A DNA stretch of 61,146 bases from Avibacterium gallinarum (GCF_002921135.1 NZ_PQVJ01000020.1:1-61146); one strand, 5' to 3'. Positions 43,186-54,362 are shown, counted from the first letter of the stretch. Made by a program: numbers and translations. The notes: generated from the letters alone by a model not told the origin.

Positions 43186-43914
43186 ATGACTGAGATTGAC
43201 TTAAACAATATTCCCCAACACGTTGCGATTATTATGGACGGCAATGGGCGTTGGGCAAAACAGCAAGGAAAAATGCGTATTTTCGGGCATAAAAATGGCG
43301 TGGCGGCAGTGCGTCAAGCGGTTTCCTATGTGCGAAAAATTGGTGTCAATGTTCTCACCCTTTATGCGTTTAGTAGCGAAAATTGGACGCGCCCAGAAAG
43401 TGAAGTGAGCGCATTAATGACACTTTTTATGCAAGCACTGGATTTAGAAGTGAAAAAATTGCATAAAAATAATATCCGCTTAAATATTATCGGGGATAAA
43501 TCCCGTTTTAGCGAAAAATTACAGCAAAAAATCGAAAAAGCAGAAAAATTAACCGAAAATAACACCGCACTTACTTTAAATATTGCAGCAAATTATGGCG
43601 GTTATTGGGATATTGTGCAGGCAACCAAACAGCTTGCCGACTTGGTGAAAAACGAGCAGCTGACGCTTGATGAGATTACTGCTGAACGTTTTCAACAACA
43701 TTTGGTTACCCAAGATCAGCCTATGGTGGATTTATTAATTCGCACCAGCGGTGAACAGCGTGTAAGTAATTTTTTACTGTGGCAAATTGCCTATGCAGAA
43801 TTTTATTTTTCTGATGTGCTATGGCCAGATTTTAACGAACAAGAATTTAATCAAGCTATCTTAGCTTATCAACAACGAAATCGCCGTTTTGGTGGAGCAG
43901 AACAAGAGGACTAA
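43186..43914 (+). CDS. uppS: Undecaprenyl diphosphate synthase
   Basis: Cis-prenyltransferase that makes the C55 carrier lipid for peptidoglycan and LPS. The 242-residue product has [33 protein letters not shown] and the terminal-domain [23 protein letters not shown]. It begins about 90 bases after the dxr terminator, downstream of an AT-rich stretch with the palindrome TATCATATTATGATA (near 43130-43145), likely promoter DNA. cdsA follows after three bases. Confidence 0.96.
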   Translation: MTEIDLNNIPQHVAIIMDGNGRWAKQQGKMRIFGHKNGVAAVRQAVSYVRKIGVNVLTLYAFSSENWTRPESEVSALMTLFMQALDLEVKKLHKNNIRLNIIGDKSRFSEKLQQKIEKAEKLTENNTALTLNIAANYGGYWDIVQATKQLADLVKNEQLTLDEITAERFQQHLVTQDQPMVDLLIRTSGEQRVSNFLLWQIAYAEFYFSDVLWPDFNEQEFNQAILAYQQRNRRFGGAEQED

Positions 43915-43917
43915 ACT

Positions 43918-44781
43918 GTGCTTAAACAACGTGTTATTTCCGCAATTATTTTAATTGCTATTGTCTGTGCAGCGTTATTTTTATTTTCTCCTTTTTATTT
44001 TGCCTTAGCCTTAGGTGCAGTGGCGACCTTAGGAATTTGGGAGTGGACACAATTCGCCCAAGTCAAAAATAAATTTTGGCGTGTTGTAGTGGCTGGCTTA
44101 GCAGGTGCGGTGCTTTTTTTGTGGATTTTAAGCGAAGCCAATTATCTCAATGCGGGCCGTGTGTTTGAACATTATGCTGGGCCTATTTTATTAAGCGCAG
44201 TGATTTGGTGGATTGTGGCGCTTGGCTTTGTGGTGAGTTATCCAAATTCTGCCAAATTATGGGCAAAATCGGTGATTTTGCAAGGCGTTTTCGCTATTGT
44301 AACCCTTGTGCCTTTTATTGTAGCCGTGTTGCGCTTGCGTTTAGATGGTTACGTTGCCAACCCTTATCACGGCTTAATGTTGCTCTTTTATGTGTTTATT
44401 TTGGTATGGGCAGCAGATTCTGGTGCTTATTTTGCTGGCCGCAAATTCGGAAAACATAAACTTGCGCCAAAAGTTTCCCCAGGGAAAACGTGGCAAGGTG
44501 TATTCGGTGGGCTGATTACCGCTGGCGTGCTAGCAGGGATTTTTATGCAAGTCGCCCCACAAGATTTATTCAATGTACCAACCGTGCCTTTTATCACTTT
44601 ATCTGTTGCTACAGTGGCAATTTCTGTACTGGGCGATTTAACGGAAAGTATGTTTAAGCGCGAAAGTGGGATTAAAGACAGCAGTAATTTGATCCCTGGA
44701 CACGGTGGAATTTTAGATCGCATCGATAGTCTTACCGCCGCTGTGCCATTCTTTGCGTATTTCTATTTTTATGTGTTGTAG
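43918..44781 (+). CDS. cdsA: Phosphatidate cytidylyltransferase
   Basis: Makes CDP-diacylglycerol, the precursor of all membrane phospholipids. The 287-residue protein has about eight membrane segments and the CDP-DAG synthase signature SMFKRESGIKDSSNLIPGHGGILDRIDSL near the C-terminus. The start is GTG, three bases after uppS. A second CdsA-type gene lies at 57806 in a different setting. Confidence 0.95.
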   Translation: MLKQRVISAIILIAIVCAALFLFSPFYFALALGAVATLGIWEWTQFAQVKNKFWRVVVAGLAGAVLFLWILSEANYLNAGRVFEHYAGPILLSAVIWWIVALGFVVSYPNSAKLWAKSVILQGVFAIVTLVPFIVAVLRLRLDGYVANPYHGLMLLFYVFILVWAADSGAYFAGRKFGKHKLAPKVSPGKTWQGVFGGLITAGVLAGIFMQVAPQDLFNVPTVPFITLSVATVAISVLGDLTESMFKRESGIKDSSNLIPGHGGILDRIDSLTAAVPFFAYFYFYVL

Positions 44782-44793
44782 GAAAAAACAGAT

Positions 44794-46125
44794 ATGTCCT
44801 TTTTGTGGTCGCTAGGTTCATTTTTGATAGCCATTTGTGTACTAGTTTTTGTACACGAATACGGACATTTTTGGGCTGCCAGAAAGTGCGGTGTAAAAGT
44901 TGAACGTTTTTCTATCGGTTTCGGCAAAGTGCTGTGGTCGTTCTTTGATAAAAAAGGCACTGAGTTTTCTATCTCACTGATTCCGTTAGGTGGCTATGTG
45001 AAAATGCTTGATGAGCGTAACGAAGCCGTACCAGAAGCGTTGAAATCTCAAGCCTTTAATAATAAATCCGTGGCACAACGTGCTTTTGTGATTGCTGCAG
45101 GCCCGATGGCGAATTTTATTTTTGCCATATTGGCTTATTGGCTGGTGTATTCCATTGGGATTCCTAGCGTAAAACCTGTGATCGCAGAGGTTCGACCAGC
45201 GTCCATTGCGGCACAAGCGCAAATTCAACCTGATTCACAAATTATCGCCATTGATGGCACAGCGACACCAGATTGGGAAACCATCAATATGGTGCTTGCC
45301 ACCAAAATGGGTAATCCCAATGTAGAAATCACCCTTTCGCCTTTTGGTTCAGATGTAAAACAGCAACGCACTTTAGATTTAGCCAATTGGCGATTCGATC
45401 CTGAAAAAGAAAGTGCTTTTGGCGCGTTGGGTATGATTCCAGTGCGAACTAAAGTGGAAATGACCTTGTCTAAAGTGGCGGAAGATTCCCCAGCACAAAA
45501 AGCAGGCTTGCAAGTGGGGGATAAATTTTATACCAATACTGGCGAGCCAATGAATTGGCAAGATTTTATTCAAGATGTGCAAAAAGGGCAGCCTTTTACA
45601 TTGAGAATTGAGCGAGCAGGGGAAACCTTATATAAAACCTTAACACCAGTGTTAAATGAAAAAGGCAGGTGGTTTGTTGGCGTATCGCCAACGGTTCAGC
45701 CCCTTGATGAAAAATATCGCACGGAATTAAAATATGGCGTTTTTGAGGCTTTACAAAAAGGCGTAGAAAAAACCAAAGATTTAATGCTACTGACGGTAAA
45801 AGTCATTGGTAAATTATTTACCGGTGATCTTTCTTTAAATAATCTAAGTGGACCGATTTCTATTGCCAAAGGTGCAGGAATATCTTCCGAAATTGGCTTT
45901 GTGTATTATTTAAGTTTTATGGCGTTAATTAGTGTGAATTTAGGGATAATGAATTTGTTTCCATTGCCTGTTTTAGATGGTGGACATTTGATTTTTCTAG
46001 CCGCAGAAGCTATAAAAGGAAAACCGCTTTCAGAACAAGTGCAGAATATTGCCTATAAAATTGGTGCAATATGCTTGTTAGCTTTAACAGCATTTGCTTT
46101 GTTTAACGATTTCTTACGTTTATAA
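44794..46125 (+). CDS. rseP: Site-2 intramembrane zinc protease RseP
   Basis: Cleaves anti-sigma factor RseA and leftover signal peptides in the inner membrane. The zinc motif is [22 protein letters not shown] in the first helix; two PDZ domains follow (about 115-300), and the second active-site motif is [16 protein letters not shown]. The 443 residues are standard. It lies between cdsA and bamA, the usual position. An uptake sequence is embedded in the codons after HEYGHFWAA. Confidence 0.96.
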   Translation: MSFLWSLGSFLIAICVLVFVHEYGHFWAARKCGVKVERFSIGFGKVLWSFFDKKGTEFSISLIPLGGYVKMLDERNEAVPEALKSQAFNNKSVAQRAFVIAAGPMANFIFAILAYWLVYSIGIPSVKPVIAEVRPASIAAQAQIQPDSQIIAIDGTATPDWETINMVLATKMGNPNVEITLSPFGSDVKQQRTLDLANWRFDPEKESAFGALGMIPVRTKVEMTLSKVAEDSPAQKAGLQVGDKFYTNTGEPMNWQDFIQDVQKGQPFTLRIERAGETLYKTLTPVLNEKGRWFVGVSPTVQPLDEKYRTELKYGVFEALQKGVEKTKDLMLLTVKVIGKLFTGDLSLNNLSGPISIAKGAGISSEIGFVYYLSFMALISVNLGIMNLFPLPVLDGGHLIFLAAEAIKGKPLSEQVQNIAYKIGAICLLALTAFALFNDFLRL

Positions 46126-46154
46126 CTCTTTCTTTTACAAGGATAAAAGTAACA

Positions 46155-48533
46155 ATGAAAAAACTTTTAATCGCAAGTTTATTATTGGGTTCAACCACGG
46201 TGATGGCTGCCCCTTTTGTTGTGCAAGATATTCGTGTCGATGGCGTTCAAGCTGGCACGGAAGGCAAAATTCTTGCGAATTTACCCGTTCGAGTTGGGCA
46301 ACGAGCAACAGATAAAGATATTGCCAATGTTGTAAGAACCTTGTTCTTACAAGGTTATGAAGGGGTTAAAGCCGCCCGAGAAGGAAACACGCTAGTTATT
46401 TCTGTGCAACAACGCCCAATTATTGCCGATGTGATTCTTGACGGTAATAGTTCAATTCCAAATGAAGCCTTGAAAGATAATTTAGATTCTAATGGCTTTG
46501 CCGTTGGTGATGTATTGAATTTTGATAAATTAGAGGCTTTCCGTCAAAGTTTACTTGATCATTATCACAGTGTTGGTCGCTATAACGCAAAAGTAGAAAC
46601 GATTGTTACGCCATTGCCAAATAATCGTGCGGAAGTAAAAATTCAAATTAAAGAGAATGATGTGGCACTGTTAAAAGGGATCACCTTTGAAGGAAACAAT
46701 GCCTTTAGCTCAAGTAAATTACAAGAGCAAATGGAATTACAACCTGATGCTTGGTGGAAACTTTTTGGTAATAAATTTGATTCCGTACAATTTGGTAAAG
46801 ATCTAGATACATTGCGCGAATTTTACCTTGATCACGGCTATGCCAAAATGCAAATTAGCAAAACAGATGTGCAATTAAATGATGAAAAAACTGAAGCAAA
46901 AGTTTCTATTGATGTCAATGAAGGTGAAAAATATACTGTTAAAAGTGCGCGTATTGTGGGTAATGTGGCAGGAATGGGCGATGAACTTTCTGCATTATTA
47001 AAACAAATTCGTGTGGGGGACACTTTCCGCCGTAGTGATGTCGTTGCTGTAGAAAATGAAATTAAAACAACCTTAGGTGAGCAAGGCTATGCCAATCCTC
47101 AAGTGAATATTAGTCCTGAGTTTGATGATCAAAATCATACGATTGCTTTAACTTATGTGGTTGATGCAGGCCGCCGTTATTCTGTGCGCCAAATTCGTTT
47201 TGAAGGCAATAACGTAAGTGCAGACAGCACATTGCGTCAAGAAATGCGTCAGCAAGAAGGAACTTGGTTATCTTCTCAATTAGTTGAGCTAGGTAAAGTG
47301 CGGTTGGAAAGAACAGGATTTTTTGAAAGCGTAGAATCTCGCACCGAAAATGTGCCAAATACTGATGATGAGCTTGATGTTATCTATAAAGTGAAAGAAC
47401 GTAATACGGGTAGCATTAACTTTGGTATTGGTTATGGTACAGAAAGTGGTTTAAGTTATCAGGCAAGCATTAAGCAAGATAACTTCTTAGGAATGGGATC
47501 GTCAATCAGTTTCGGTGGTTCGCGTAATGATTACAGTACCAGTGTTAATTTAGGTTACACAGAACCTTACTTCACAAAAGACGGTGTGAGCCTTGGTGGA
47601 AATGTATTCTTTGAAAAATACGATAACTCGAAAAATGACACTTCCGCATCTTACAGCCGTACGACTTATGGTGTGAATGGAACGCTCGGCTTCCCAGTGA
47701 ATGAGAATAACTCATACTATGTTGGGTTAGGCTATGTATATAATAAATTAAAAGATGTACGCCCTGAATATAACCGTAATATCTATCGTGAATCAATGAA
47801 TGTCAGTGATTGGACATTCAAATCCCACGATTTTGAGTTCTCTATGGGCTGGAACTATAATAATCTTAACCGCGGTTATTTCCCAACTTCAGGAATGAGA
47901 GCCTCAATTGGTGGGAAAGTGACTATTCCGGGTTCAGATAATAAATATTACAAACTGTCAGCAGATGTACAAGGATTCTATCCGTTAGACCGCGATCATA
48001 GCTGGGTTATTTCAGCAAGAGCTTCGGCGGCTTATGCAAATGGCTTTGGTGGAAAGCGTTTACCGTTCTATCAAACTTATAGTGCTGGTGGTATGGGAAG
48101 TTTGCGTGGCTTTGCTTATGGTGCGGTAGGGCCACAAGCTATTTACCAAGATAAAGCTTGTACCACAGAAGATAAATACTGTAAGAAAGGGGTAAACGGC
48201 GATATTGTTGGTGGTAATGCAATGGTAACCGCAAGTGCTGAATTAATTGTGCCAACACCATTTGTGGCAGATAAAAATCAACGTTCCGTAAGAACTTCTC
48301 TTTTTGTTGATGCGGCAAGCGTATGGAATACAAAATGGAAAACAGACGGAAAATCACGTTTCACAAATTTACCTGATTACGGAGATCCGAGCCGTGTTCG
48401 TTCATCAGCTGGTGTTGCTTTCCAATGGCAATCACCGATTGGGCCTTTGGTGTTCTCTTATGCCAAACCAATCAAAAAATATAAAGGCGATGAAATTGAA
48501 CAATTCCAATTTAGTATCGGTGGAACATTCTAA
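46155..48533 (+). CDS. bamA: Outer membrane assembly factor BamA (Omp85, D15)
   Basis: Core of the beta-barrel assembly machine. The 792-residue product has a signal peptide (ending VMAAP), five POTRA domains (about 22-420) and a 16-strand barrel with the lid-lock motif in [13 protein letters not shown] (RGF) and a C-terminal phenylalanine (FQFSIGGTF). In H. influenzae this is the D15 protective antigen. skp follows after 111 bases. Confidence 0.97.
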   Translation: MKKLLIASLLLGSTTVMAAPFVVQDIRVDGVQAGTEGKILANLPVRVGQRATDKDIANVVRTLFLQGYEGVKAAREGNTLVISVQQRPIIADVILDGNSSIPNEALKDNLDSNGFAVGDVLNFDKLEAFRQSLLDHYHSVGRYNAKVETIVTPLPNNRAEVKIQIKENDVALLKGITFEGNNAFSSSKLQEQMELQPDAWWKLFGNKFDSVQFGKDLDTLREFYLDHGYAKMQISKTDVQLNDEKTEAKVSIDVNEGEKYTVKSARIVGNVAGMGDELSALLKQIRVGDTFRRSDVVAVENEIKTTLGEQGYANPQVNISPEFDDQNHTIALTYVVDAGRRYSVRQIRFEGNNVSADSTLRQEMRQQEGTWLSSQLVELGKVRLERTGFFESVESRTENVPNTDDELDVIYKVKERNTGSINFGIGYGTESGLSYQASIKQDNFLGMGSSISFGGSRNDYSTSVNLGYTEPYFTKDGVSLGGNVFFEKYDNSKNDTSASYSRTTYGVNGTLGFPVNENNSYYVGLGYVYNKLKDVRPEYNRNIYRESMNVSDWTFKSHDFEFSMGWNYNNLNRGYFPTSGMRASIGGKVTIPGSDNKYYKLSADVQGFYPLDRDHSWVISARASAAYANGFGGKRLPFYQTYSAGGMGSLRGFAYGAVGPQAIYQDKACTTEDKYCKKGVNGDIVGGNAMVTASAELIVPTPFVADKNQRSVRTSLFVDAASVWNTKWKTDGKSRFTNLPDYGDPSRVRSSAGVAFQWQSPIGPLVFSYAKPIKKYKGDEIEQFQFSIGGTF

Positions 48534-48644
48534 TTGGAACTTCTTCCATTCTTCTTAGTCTAAGTGAAGGCTTGGAAAGCTAATGGGAGTTTGCTTCCAT
48601 TGGTATTGAATTTAAAAATTGATTTATTTTAAGGAAACTCAAAA

Positions 48645-49229
48645 ATGAAAAAAGCTGTAAAATTAACCGCACTTTCTTTAGCGTTAGCATTAGGTTCATC
48701 AGTTGCAATGGCTGAAGATAATATTGCATTTGTAAATGTAGATTATTTATTTGCACATCACCCTGCGCGTCAAGTTGAATTTAAAAAATTAGATGATCAA
48801 TTCAAAGCACCATCTGAAAAATTACAGGCAGCAGATAAAGCATTGCAAGATAAAAAAGCTGCATTTGAGAAAGAAATTGATGGTAAAGTGAAAGCATTAG
48901 ATAAAGATGCACCGAAGTTACGTCAAGCTGACATCAAAAAACGTCAAGATGAAATTGCAAAATTAGCGCAAAAACGTGATGAAGAATTTAAAAAATTAGT
49001 GCAAGAACACCAAGAAAATATTGCTAAATTCCGCGAAGAAACACAAAAAGCAGAAATGGAAGTTGAGCGTAAATTATTAACTGACATTCAAACTGCGACT
49101 ACAACAGTGGCAAAAGCGAAGAATTACAGTGCAGTGCTTGATGAGAAAGTTGCAGTTTATGCCGCTGATGGTAAAAACATTACAGAAGAAGTATTAAAAG
49201 CAATTCCAGCTCCAGCACAGGCTAAATAA
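48645..49229 (+). CDS. skp: Periplasmic chaperone Skp (OmpH family)
   Basis: Trimeric chaperone that carries unfolded outer-membrane proteins to BamA. The 194-residue product has a signal peptide (ending VAMAE), an N-terminal strand [14 protein letters not shown], a long highly charged coiled-coil (about 45-150) that forms the tentacle, and ends near AIPAPAQAK. An uptake sequence falls in the signal-peptide codons (LTALS). lpxD starts within the stop codon. Confidence 0.93.
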   Translation: MKKAVKLTALSLALALGSSVAMAEDNIAFVNVDYLFAHHPARQVEFKKLDDQFKAPSEKLQAADKALQDKKAAFEKEIDGKVKALDKDAPKLRQADIKKRQDEIAKLAQKRDEEFKKLVQEHQENIAKFREETQKAEMEVERKLLTDIQTATTTVAKAKNYSAVLDEKVAVYAADGKNITEEVLKAIPAPAQAK

Positions 49230-50260
49230 TGCACAAGTCTTATTCTCTTAAAGAATTAGCACAACAAATTGGCGCTACCATTCGTGGTAACGCCAATGTG
49301 CTTATTGATAGTATCGCCCCCCTCGACAAAGCACAATCAAACCAGCTCACCTTTATTTCAAACATTAAATTCCGTGATTTACTTGCCCAATCCCAAGCAG
49401 GGATTTTAGTGGTAAGCGAAAATGATGTGGAATTTTGTTCGCCTGAAAGCAACTTGCTTATTGTCAAAGATCCTTATGTGGCTTACGCCGTGCTAGCACA
49501 ATATATGGATTCTACGCCAAAAGCGGCAGCTGGCATTGCACCAAGTGCGGTGATTTCTGCCACTGCAAAATTAGGCGAAAATGTGTCTATTGGCGCAAAT
49601 GCAGTGATTGAAGATGAGGTTGAACTTGGCGATAACGTGATTATTGGCGCAGGTTGTTTTATCGGTAAAGGCGCAAAAATTGGCGCCAATACTCAGCTTT
49701 GGGCAAATGTAAACATTTATCACCAAGTGCAAATTGGCGAACATTGCTTAATTCAATCTGGCGCTGTGATCGGCAGCGATGGTTTTGGGTATGCCAATGA
49801 TAAAGGGCGTTGGATCAAGATCCCACAAACAGGCACAGTGATTATCGGTAATCACGTTGAAATAGGGGCTTGCACCTGTATTGACCGCGGTGCGTTAGAC
49901 GCAACGGTGATTGAAGATAACGTCATCATCGACAACCTTTGCCAAATTGCTCATAACGTGCATATCGGTACAGGTACAGCAGTCGCTGGCGGTGTGATTA
50001 TGGCAGGTAGCCTGAAAGTAGGGCGTTATTGCTTAATTGGTGGCGCAAGCGTGATCAATGGCCATATGGAAATCGCCGACAAAGTTACGGTTACGGGAAT
50101 GGGAATGGTAATGCGACCAATCACTGAACCGGGCGTGTATTCTTCCGGTATTCCATTGCAGCCAAATAAAGAATGGCGCAAGACCGCCGCACTGACTTTA
50201 GACATTGATAAAATGAACAAGCGTCTAAAAGCGGTAGAAAAAAAGCTTAATAATGCTTAA
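49229..50260 (+). CDS. lpxD: UDP-3-O-(3-hydroxyacyl)glucosamine N-acyltransferase
   Basis: Third enzyme of lipid A synthesis. The 343-residue product has an N-terminal uridine-binding domain, a left-handed beta-helix of hexapeptide repeats (e.g. [26 protein letters not shown]), the catalytic histidine in [17 protein letters not shown], and a C-terminal helical extension ending [11 protein letters not shown] hairpin follows the gene. Confidence 0.96.
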   Translation: MHKSYSLKELAQQIGATIRGNANVLIDSIAPLDKAQSNQLTFISNIKFRDLLAQSQAGILVVSENDVEFCSPESNLLIVKDPYVAYAVLAQYMDSTPKAAAGIAPSAVISATAKLGENVSIGANAVIEDEVELGDNVIIGAGCFIGKGAKIGANTQLWANVNIYHQVQIGEHCLIQSGAVIGSDGFGYANDKGRWIKIPQTGTVIIGNHVEIGACTCIDRGALDATVIEDNVIIDNLCQIAHNVHIGTGTAVAGGVIMAGSLKVGRYCLIGGASVINGHMEIADKVTVTGMGMVMRPITEPGVYSSGIPLQPNKEWRKTAALTLDIDKMNKRLKAVEKKLNNA

Positions 50261-50270
50261 TTCCTTTCTC

Positions 50271-50300
50271 AAACGCGCCACTTTATGTGGTGCGTTTTGT
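50271..50300 (+). terminator. Intrinsic terminator between lpxD and fabZ
   Basis: AAACGCGCCAC (50271-50281) pairs with GTGGTGCGTTT (50287-50297) with one G-T wobble, followed by TGTATT. It suggests that fabZ has its own promoter in the 113-base gap. Confidence 0.65.
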
Positions 50301-50373
50301 ATTAAACGACGAAATATCGTATAATTTGCAGCAATTTTATTTTCTATTATTTTTAAATTAAAAAGGTACTATT

Positions 50374-50823
50374 GTGACAACAGAACAAACCGCAAAAGTC
50401 ATTGAAGCAAAAGAAATTATGACCTTACTTCCGCACCGCTATCCCTTTTTATTAGTGGATCGTGTAACTGATTTTGAAGAAGGGAAATGGTTAAAAGCGA
50501 TCAAAAACATCAGTGTGAATGAGCCTTGTTTCACTGGGCATTTCCCAGGCGAACCTATTTTACCTGGTGTGTTAATTTTAGAGGCACTCGCCCAATCAAT
50601 GGGGATTTTGGCGTTTAAAACTCACGAATTACAAGGTGGCGAATTATTTTATTTTGCGGGAATTGATGACGCACGTTTCAAACGCCCAGTATTACCAGGG
50701 GATCAAATGGAGCTTTATGTTGAAGTCATCAAAGAGCGCCGTGGTATTACCGCATTCACAGGCATTGCCACCGTGAATGGTGAAGTGGCTTGTGAAGCAA
50801 AATTAATGTGCGCACGCAGATAA
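50374..50823 (+). CDS. fabZ: 3-hydroxyacyl-ACP dehydratase
   Basis: Hot-dog-fold dehydratase of fatty acid elongation that competes with LpxA for 3-hydroxyacyl-ACP. The 149 residues carry the catalytic histidine in [14 protein letters not shown] and the glutamate in [23 protein letters not shown]. The start is GTG behind AAAAGGTACTATT. lpxA follows after 28 bases. Confidence 0.96.
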   Translation: MTTEQTAKVIEAKEIMTLLPHRYPFLLVDRVTDFEEGKWLKAIKNISVNEPCFTGHFPGEPILPGVLILEALAQSMGILAFKTHELQGGELFYFAGIDDARFKRPVLPGDQMELYVEVIKERRGITAFTGIATVNGEVACEAKLMCARR

Positions 50824-50851
50824 ACATTCATTACAAAAACAAGAGGTCAAT

Positions 50852-51640
50852 ATGATCCATTCAAGTGCAAAAATTCACCCTACAGCCATTGTAGAAGAAG
50901 GGGCAAAAATTGGCGAAAACGTGGTGATTGGCCCGTTTTGTATTATTGGTGCTGATGTAGAAATTGGCAAAGGCACCGTGTTGCACTCGCATATCGTGGT
51001 TAATGGCGTGACCAAAATTGGCGAAGACAATGAAATTTTCCAATTCGCCAGCATTGGTGAGAAAAACCAAGATCTGAAATACCAAAATGAGCCAACGAAA
51101 ACCATTATCGGCAACCGTAACCGTATTCGTGAAAGTGTAACGATTCACCGTGGCACGGTGCAAGGTGGTGGCGTAACGCGCGTGGGTGATGATAATTTAT
51201 TTATGATCAACGCCCATATTGCGCACGATTGTAAAATCAAAAATCGCTGTATTCTTGCCAATAATGCAACTCTGGCAGGACACGTTGAGCTAGATGATTT
51301 CGTGATTGTGGGCGGAATGTCAGCCATTCACCAATTTGTTATTGTGGGCGCACACGTTATGCTTGGCGGTGGTTCAATGGTCAGCCAAGATGTGCCTCCT
51401 TATGTAATGGCGCAAGGCAACCACGCTCAACCATTCGGCGTAAACATTGAAGGCTTAAAACGTCGCGGTTTTGATAAACCGACATTGCACGCTATTCGCA
51501 ACGTGTATAAATTAATTTATCGCAGCGGAAAAACCTTGGAAGAAGTGATGCCAGAAATTGAGCATTATGCGAAAACGGAAAGTGCAATTAGCTTTTTCCT
51601 TGATTTCTTCAAGCGTTCAAAACGTGGCATTATTCGCTAA
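50852..51640 (+). CDS. lpxA: UDP-N-acetylglucosamine O-acyltransferase
   Basis: First enzyme of lipid A synthesis. The 262-residue product has hexapeptide repeats from residue 3 ([32 protein letters not shown]), the catalytic histidine in [28 protein letters not shown], and the helical C-terminal domain ending [12 protein letters not shown]. An AAGAGGT site precedes the ATG. Confidence 0.97.
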   Translation: MIHSSAKIHPTAIVEEGAKIGENVVIGPFCIIGADVEIGKGTVLHSHIVVNGVTKIGEDNEIFQFASIGEKNQDLKYQNEPTKTIIGNRNRIRESVTIHRGTVQGGGVTRVGDDNLFMINAHIAHDCKIKNRCILANNATLAGHVELDDFVIVGGMSAIHQFVIVGAHVMLGGGSMVSQDVPPYVMAQGNHAQPFGVNIEGLKRRGFDKPTLHAIRNVYKLIYRSGKTLEEVMPEIEHYAKTESAISFFLDFFKRSKRGIIR

Positions 51641-51678
51641 TTCAACGAACAACCGCGTATAAAAAGTTAAAAATTTTC

Positions 51679-51731
51679 ACCGCACTTTGCTTATTGCTTA
51701 ACGCTCGCAATATAAAGTGCGGTTGTTTTTT
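51679..51731 (+). terminator. Paired-uptake-sequence hairpin before lpxB
   Basis: ACCGCACTTT (51679-51688) and AAAGTGCGGT (51714-51723) form a perfect ten-base stem, followed by TGTTTTTT. It looks like an intrinsic terminator of lpxA, but its T tract ends directly before the first in-frame ATG of lpxB (51732), so read-through or attenuation must feed lpxB. Confidence 0.65.
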
Positions 51732-51746
51732 ATGAGAAATTTATTC

Positions 51747-52919
51747 ATGGAACAAGCAAAAGTATTTCCAACCATCGGTATTGTCGCAGGTGAAGTTTCT
51801 GGCGATATTCTAGGCGCAGGACTAATGCGCAGCCTGAAAATTCGTTATCCTAACGCTCGTTTTATCGGCATTGCTGGAAAACAAATGTTGGCAGAAGGTT
51901 GTGAAACCTTGGTGGATATGGAAGAAATTGCCGTAATGGGTTTAGCAGAAGTGGTGAAACATTTGCCACGCTTGCTGAAAATTCGCCGCCAAGTTATCGA
52001 CAAAATGTTGCAAGAAAAACCTGATGTGTTTATCGGCATAGATGCCCCTGATTTCAATCTTGATATTGAACTTAAACTCAAAGAACAAGGCATCAAAACC
52101 ATTCATTACGTCAGCCCCTCGGTGTGGGCGTGGCGACAAAATCGCATTCACAAAATTGCACGGGCTACCAACCTTGTTCTTGCGTTTTTACCTTTTGAAA
52201 AAGCCTTTTACGATCGTTTCAACGTACCTTGCCGTTTTATCGGCCACACAATGGCAGACGCCATTCCGTTAAAACCTGATCGCCTTACGGCTTGCCAAAT
52301 GCTCAATATTGATCCAAACCAACGCTATCTTACAATCCTTGTTGGTAGTCGCGCCTCAGAAGTGGAATTCCTTGCCGAACCTTTCTTGCAAACCGCCTTA
52401 TTGCTGAAAGAACAATATCCAGACGTGCAATTCCTCGTTCCCTTAGTGAATGAAAAACGTCGCCAACAATTTGAACGCATTAAAGCAAAAGTTGCCCCTG
52501 ATTTACCAATGATCTTGCTTGATGGGCAGGCTCGCCAAGCGATGATCGCCGCCCAAGCCACCTTGCTTGCTTCAGGCACGGCAGCATTAGAATGTATGCT
52601 ATGTAAATCGCCAACGGTCGTGGGCTACAAAATGAAGCCGTTCACTTATTTCCTAGCCAAACGCTTGGTGAAAACCCCTTATATTTCATTACCGAATTTA
52701 CTGGCGAATGAAATGCTTGTGCCAGAAATGATCCAGCAAGATTGCACCGCAGAAAAATTGGTAGAAAAGCTCGCCCCTTATTTTTCCACAGAAGAAAGTG
52801 CGGTGCAAAATCGCCACAATTTGGAGCAACACTTTATTGATCTGCATAAAATGATCCAATGCGATGCGGATAAACAAGCCGCCGACGCGGTGATTGAATT
52901 ATTGCAAGGGGAAAAATAA
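51747..52919 (+). CDS. lpxB: Lipid-A-disaccharide synthase
   Basis: GT-B glycosyltransferase that joins lipid X and UDP-diacylglucosamine. The ATG at 51747 gives 390 residues beginning [27 protein letters not shown], the same length and beginning as I recall for H. influenzae LpxB; in-frame ATGs at 51732 and 51717-region codons lie against or in the terminator. Family motifs include [29 protein letters not shown] and LASGTAALE. Its stop overlaps the rnhB start by one base. Confidence 0.94.
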   Translation: MEQAKVFPTIGIVAGEVSGDILGAGLMRSLKIRYPNARFIGIAGKQMLAEGCETLVDMEEIAVMGLAEVVKHLPRLLKIRRQVIDKMLQEKPDVFIGIDAPDFNLDIELKLKEQGIKTIHYVSPSVWAWRQNRIHKIARATNLVLAFLPFEKAFYDRFNVPCRFIGHTMADAIPLKPDRLTACQMLNIDPNQRYLTILVGSRASEVEFLAEPFLQTALLLKEQYPDVQFLVPLVNEKRRQQFERIKAKVAPDLPMILLDGQARQAMIAAQATLLASGTAALECMLCKSPTVVGYKMKPFTYFLAKRLVKTPYISLPNLLANEMLVPEMIQQDCTAEKLVEKLAPYFSTEESAVQNRHNLEQHFIDLHKMIQCDADKQAADAVIELLQGEK

Positions 52920-53509
52920 TGAGCGAATTTGTCTATCCTGATTATGAACTGATTGCAGGCGTTGATGAGGTAGGACGTGGGCCTTTAGTGGGTGCAGTGG
53001 TAACTGCCGCAGTGATTTTAGACCCTAACAATCCCATTGAAGGCTTAACCGACAGCAAAAAGCTCTCGCACAAAAAACGCCTAGCCTTAGCCGAAGAAAT
53101 TAAACAAAAGGCTAAAGCTTGGGCGCTAGGGCGAGCTGAACCCGAAGAAATTGACGAACTCAATATTTTGCACGCCACAATGTTAGCGATGCAACGCGCA
53201 GTCAATCAGCTTAAAATAACACCGCACTTTGTGCTAGTGGACGGCAACCGCATTCCCCTATTGCCAATGCCCGCCCAAGCCGTGGTGAAAGGGGACAGCC
53301 TAGTGGCAGAAATCAGCTCCGCTTCCATTCTTGCCAAAGTCGCCCGCGACTTAGAAATGGAAGAACTGGATAAACGCTATCCCCAATACGCCTTCGCCCA
53401 ACATAAAGGCTACCCAACAAAATTACATTTAGAAAAACTGGCAGAACACGGCCCCTTACCCCAACACCGCCGAAGTTTCGCCCCAGTAAGAAAACTGATT
53501 ACAGAATAA
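52919..53509 (+). CDS. rnhB: Ribonuclease HII
   Basis: Removes ribonucleotides from DNA. The 196-residue product has the acidic active-site residues in [17 protein letters not shown], the LVDGN motif, and [14 protein letters not shown] with its metal-binding Asp. It is the last gene of the envelope run; a paired-uptake-sequence terminator follows, then the repeat region. In E. coli dnaE follows here; in this genome it does not. Confidence 0.96.
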   Translation: MSEFVYPDYELIAGVDEVGRGPLVGAVVTAAVILDPNNPIEGLTDSKKLSHKKRLALAEEIKQKAKAWALGRAEPEEIDELNILHATMLAMQRAVNQLKITPHFVLVDGNRIPLLPMPAQAVVKGDSLVAEISSASILAKVARDLEMEELDKRYPQYAFAQHKGYPTKLHLEKLAEHGPLPQHRRSFAPVRKLITE

Positions 53510-53561
53510 AGTGCGGTACTTTTTCAAAAAGTTTTTAAAATCCCACCGCACTTCTATTTTT
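53508..53561 (+). terminator. Paired-uptake-sequence terminator after rnhB
   Basis: AAAGTGCGGT (53508-53517, overlapping the rnhB stop) pairs with ACCGCACTT (53545-53553), followed by CTATTTTTT. Confidence 0.65.
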
Positions 53562-53611
53562 TAAACTATTTATAAGGGCAACTAGACAAGTTTTTCCCGT
53601 CCAAATTGCCC

Positions 53612-53713
53612 GAATGAAGAAAGAATTTTTAGAAAAGTAACGCCTGAACGCAGCGAAGCGAGTATGGGCTTACTTTTCGTCAAAAAAATTTTATTGTAAT
53701 GAGGAAAAGCAAT
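53612..53713. repeat. Repeat family A, copy 1 (hairpin with GCGAAGCG loop)
   Basis: About 100 bases running from GAATG to ATTGTAATGAGGAAAAGCAAT, repeated with changes at 54246-54348. It contains a hairpin: GAAAAGTAA, a bulged C and GCC (53632-53644) pair with GGC and TTACTTTTC (53667-53678). The loop contains CAGCGAAGCGAG. No coding function is evident. Confidence 0.7.
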
Positions 53714-53715
53714 TT

Positions 53716-53867
53716 AGTAGGGGTTCCCTTTTCTTTGCTTCCTTTCTTTTGGGAACGCAAAAGAAAGGAAGTCGCTCAACGAGCGAAACCCGTTATATCA
53801 ACAAAGAAAACCGTAATTAGCCCAATGGCAAAACAACGCCGTATGGAAGTAAAAGAAATTTAGAGAT
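53716..53867. repeat. Repeat family R, copy 1
   Basis: About 150 bases from TAGTAGGGG to the A-rich end before the next TAGTAGGGG. It holds a perfect 14-base stem (53738-53751 with 53758-53771, loop GGAACG), a second hairpin CGCTC-AAC-GAGCG (53773-53785), and the tail GGCAAAACAACGCCGTATGG. Copies 2-4 follow at 53868, 54017 and 54453. Confidence 0.75.
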
Positions 53868-54016
53868 AGTAGGGGAACGTTTTCTTTGCTTACTTCCTTT
53901 TGGATAAGCAAAAGAAAGTAAGTCACTCAAATAGCGAAATCCGTTATAACAACAAAGAAAAACACAATCAGCCCAATGGCAAAACAACGCCGTATGGAAG
54001 TAAAAAATTTAGCGAT
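53868..54016. repeat. Repeat family R, copy 2
   Basis: In direct tandem with copy 1. The first stem is kept with a paired change (CTTAC...GTAAG in place of CTTCC...GGAAG); an alternative stem TTTGCTTA with TAAGCAAA is also possible. The second hairpin is degraded. It ends with the same GGCAAAACAACGCC tail as copy 1. Confidence 0.75.
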
Positions 54017-54130
54017 AGTAGGGGAGCGTTTTCTTTGCTTACATTCCTTTTGGATAAGCAAAAGAAAATAAGTCGCTCAAATAGCGAAATCCGTTATAAC
54101 AACAAAGAAAAACATAATCAGCCAAAAGTA
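54017..54130. repeat. Repeat family R, copy 3 (shortened tail)
   Basis: The same TAGTAGGGG start as copies 1 and 2, with stem TTTGCTTA/TAAGCAAA and second hairpin TCGCT-CAAAT-AGCGA, but the GGCAAAACAACGCC tail is missing. About 115 bases of low-similarity DNA follow before family A copy 2. Confidence 0.7.
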
Positions 54131-54245
54131 AAAATAAGTAATAACAAAGTACGGTCATATTTTCAAAATCTTTTAAAAAAATCGCACCGCGCTTTAAATT
54201 TAAAATTAATGTGAAATATCGGGACAACCCCCTTGTAAATTGCCC

Positions 54246-54348
54246 GAATGGAAATAAAATTTTTAGAAAAATCACGCCGAGCGAGAGCGAAGCGAACATC
54301 AGGCTGATTTTTCGTAAAGAAAATTTTATTGTAATGAGGAAAAGCAAT
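54246..54348. repeat. Repeat family A, copy 2
   Basis: The counterpart of 53612-53713. The stem is now GAAAAATCA, bulged C, GCC (54266-54278) with GGC, TGATTTTTC (54302-54313): both arms have changed relative to copy 1 and pairing is kept. The loop again contains GCGAAGCGAA, and the end ATTGTAATGAGGAAAAGCAAT is identical. Confidence 0.7.
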
Positions 54349-54362
54349 GCTCGCAAAATTTC

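Noticed and set aside
53900-54214. Open frame of 104 codons in the repeat region
   Set aside because: It repeats itself (RSNSEIRYNNKEKHNQP twice) only because it crosses tandem R copies; there is no ribosome site, and the paired base changes favour structure over protein.
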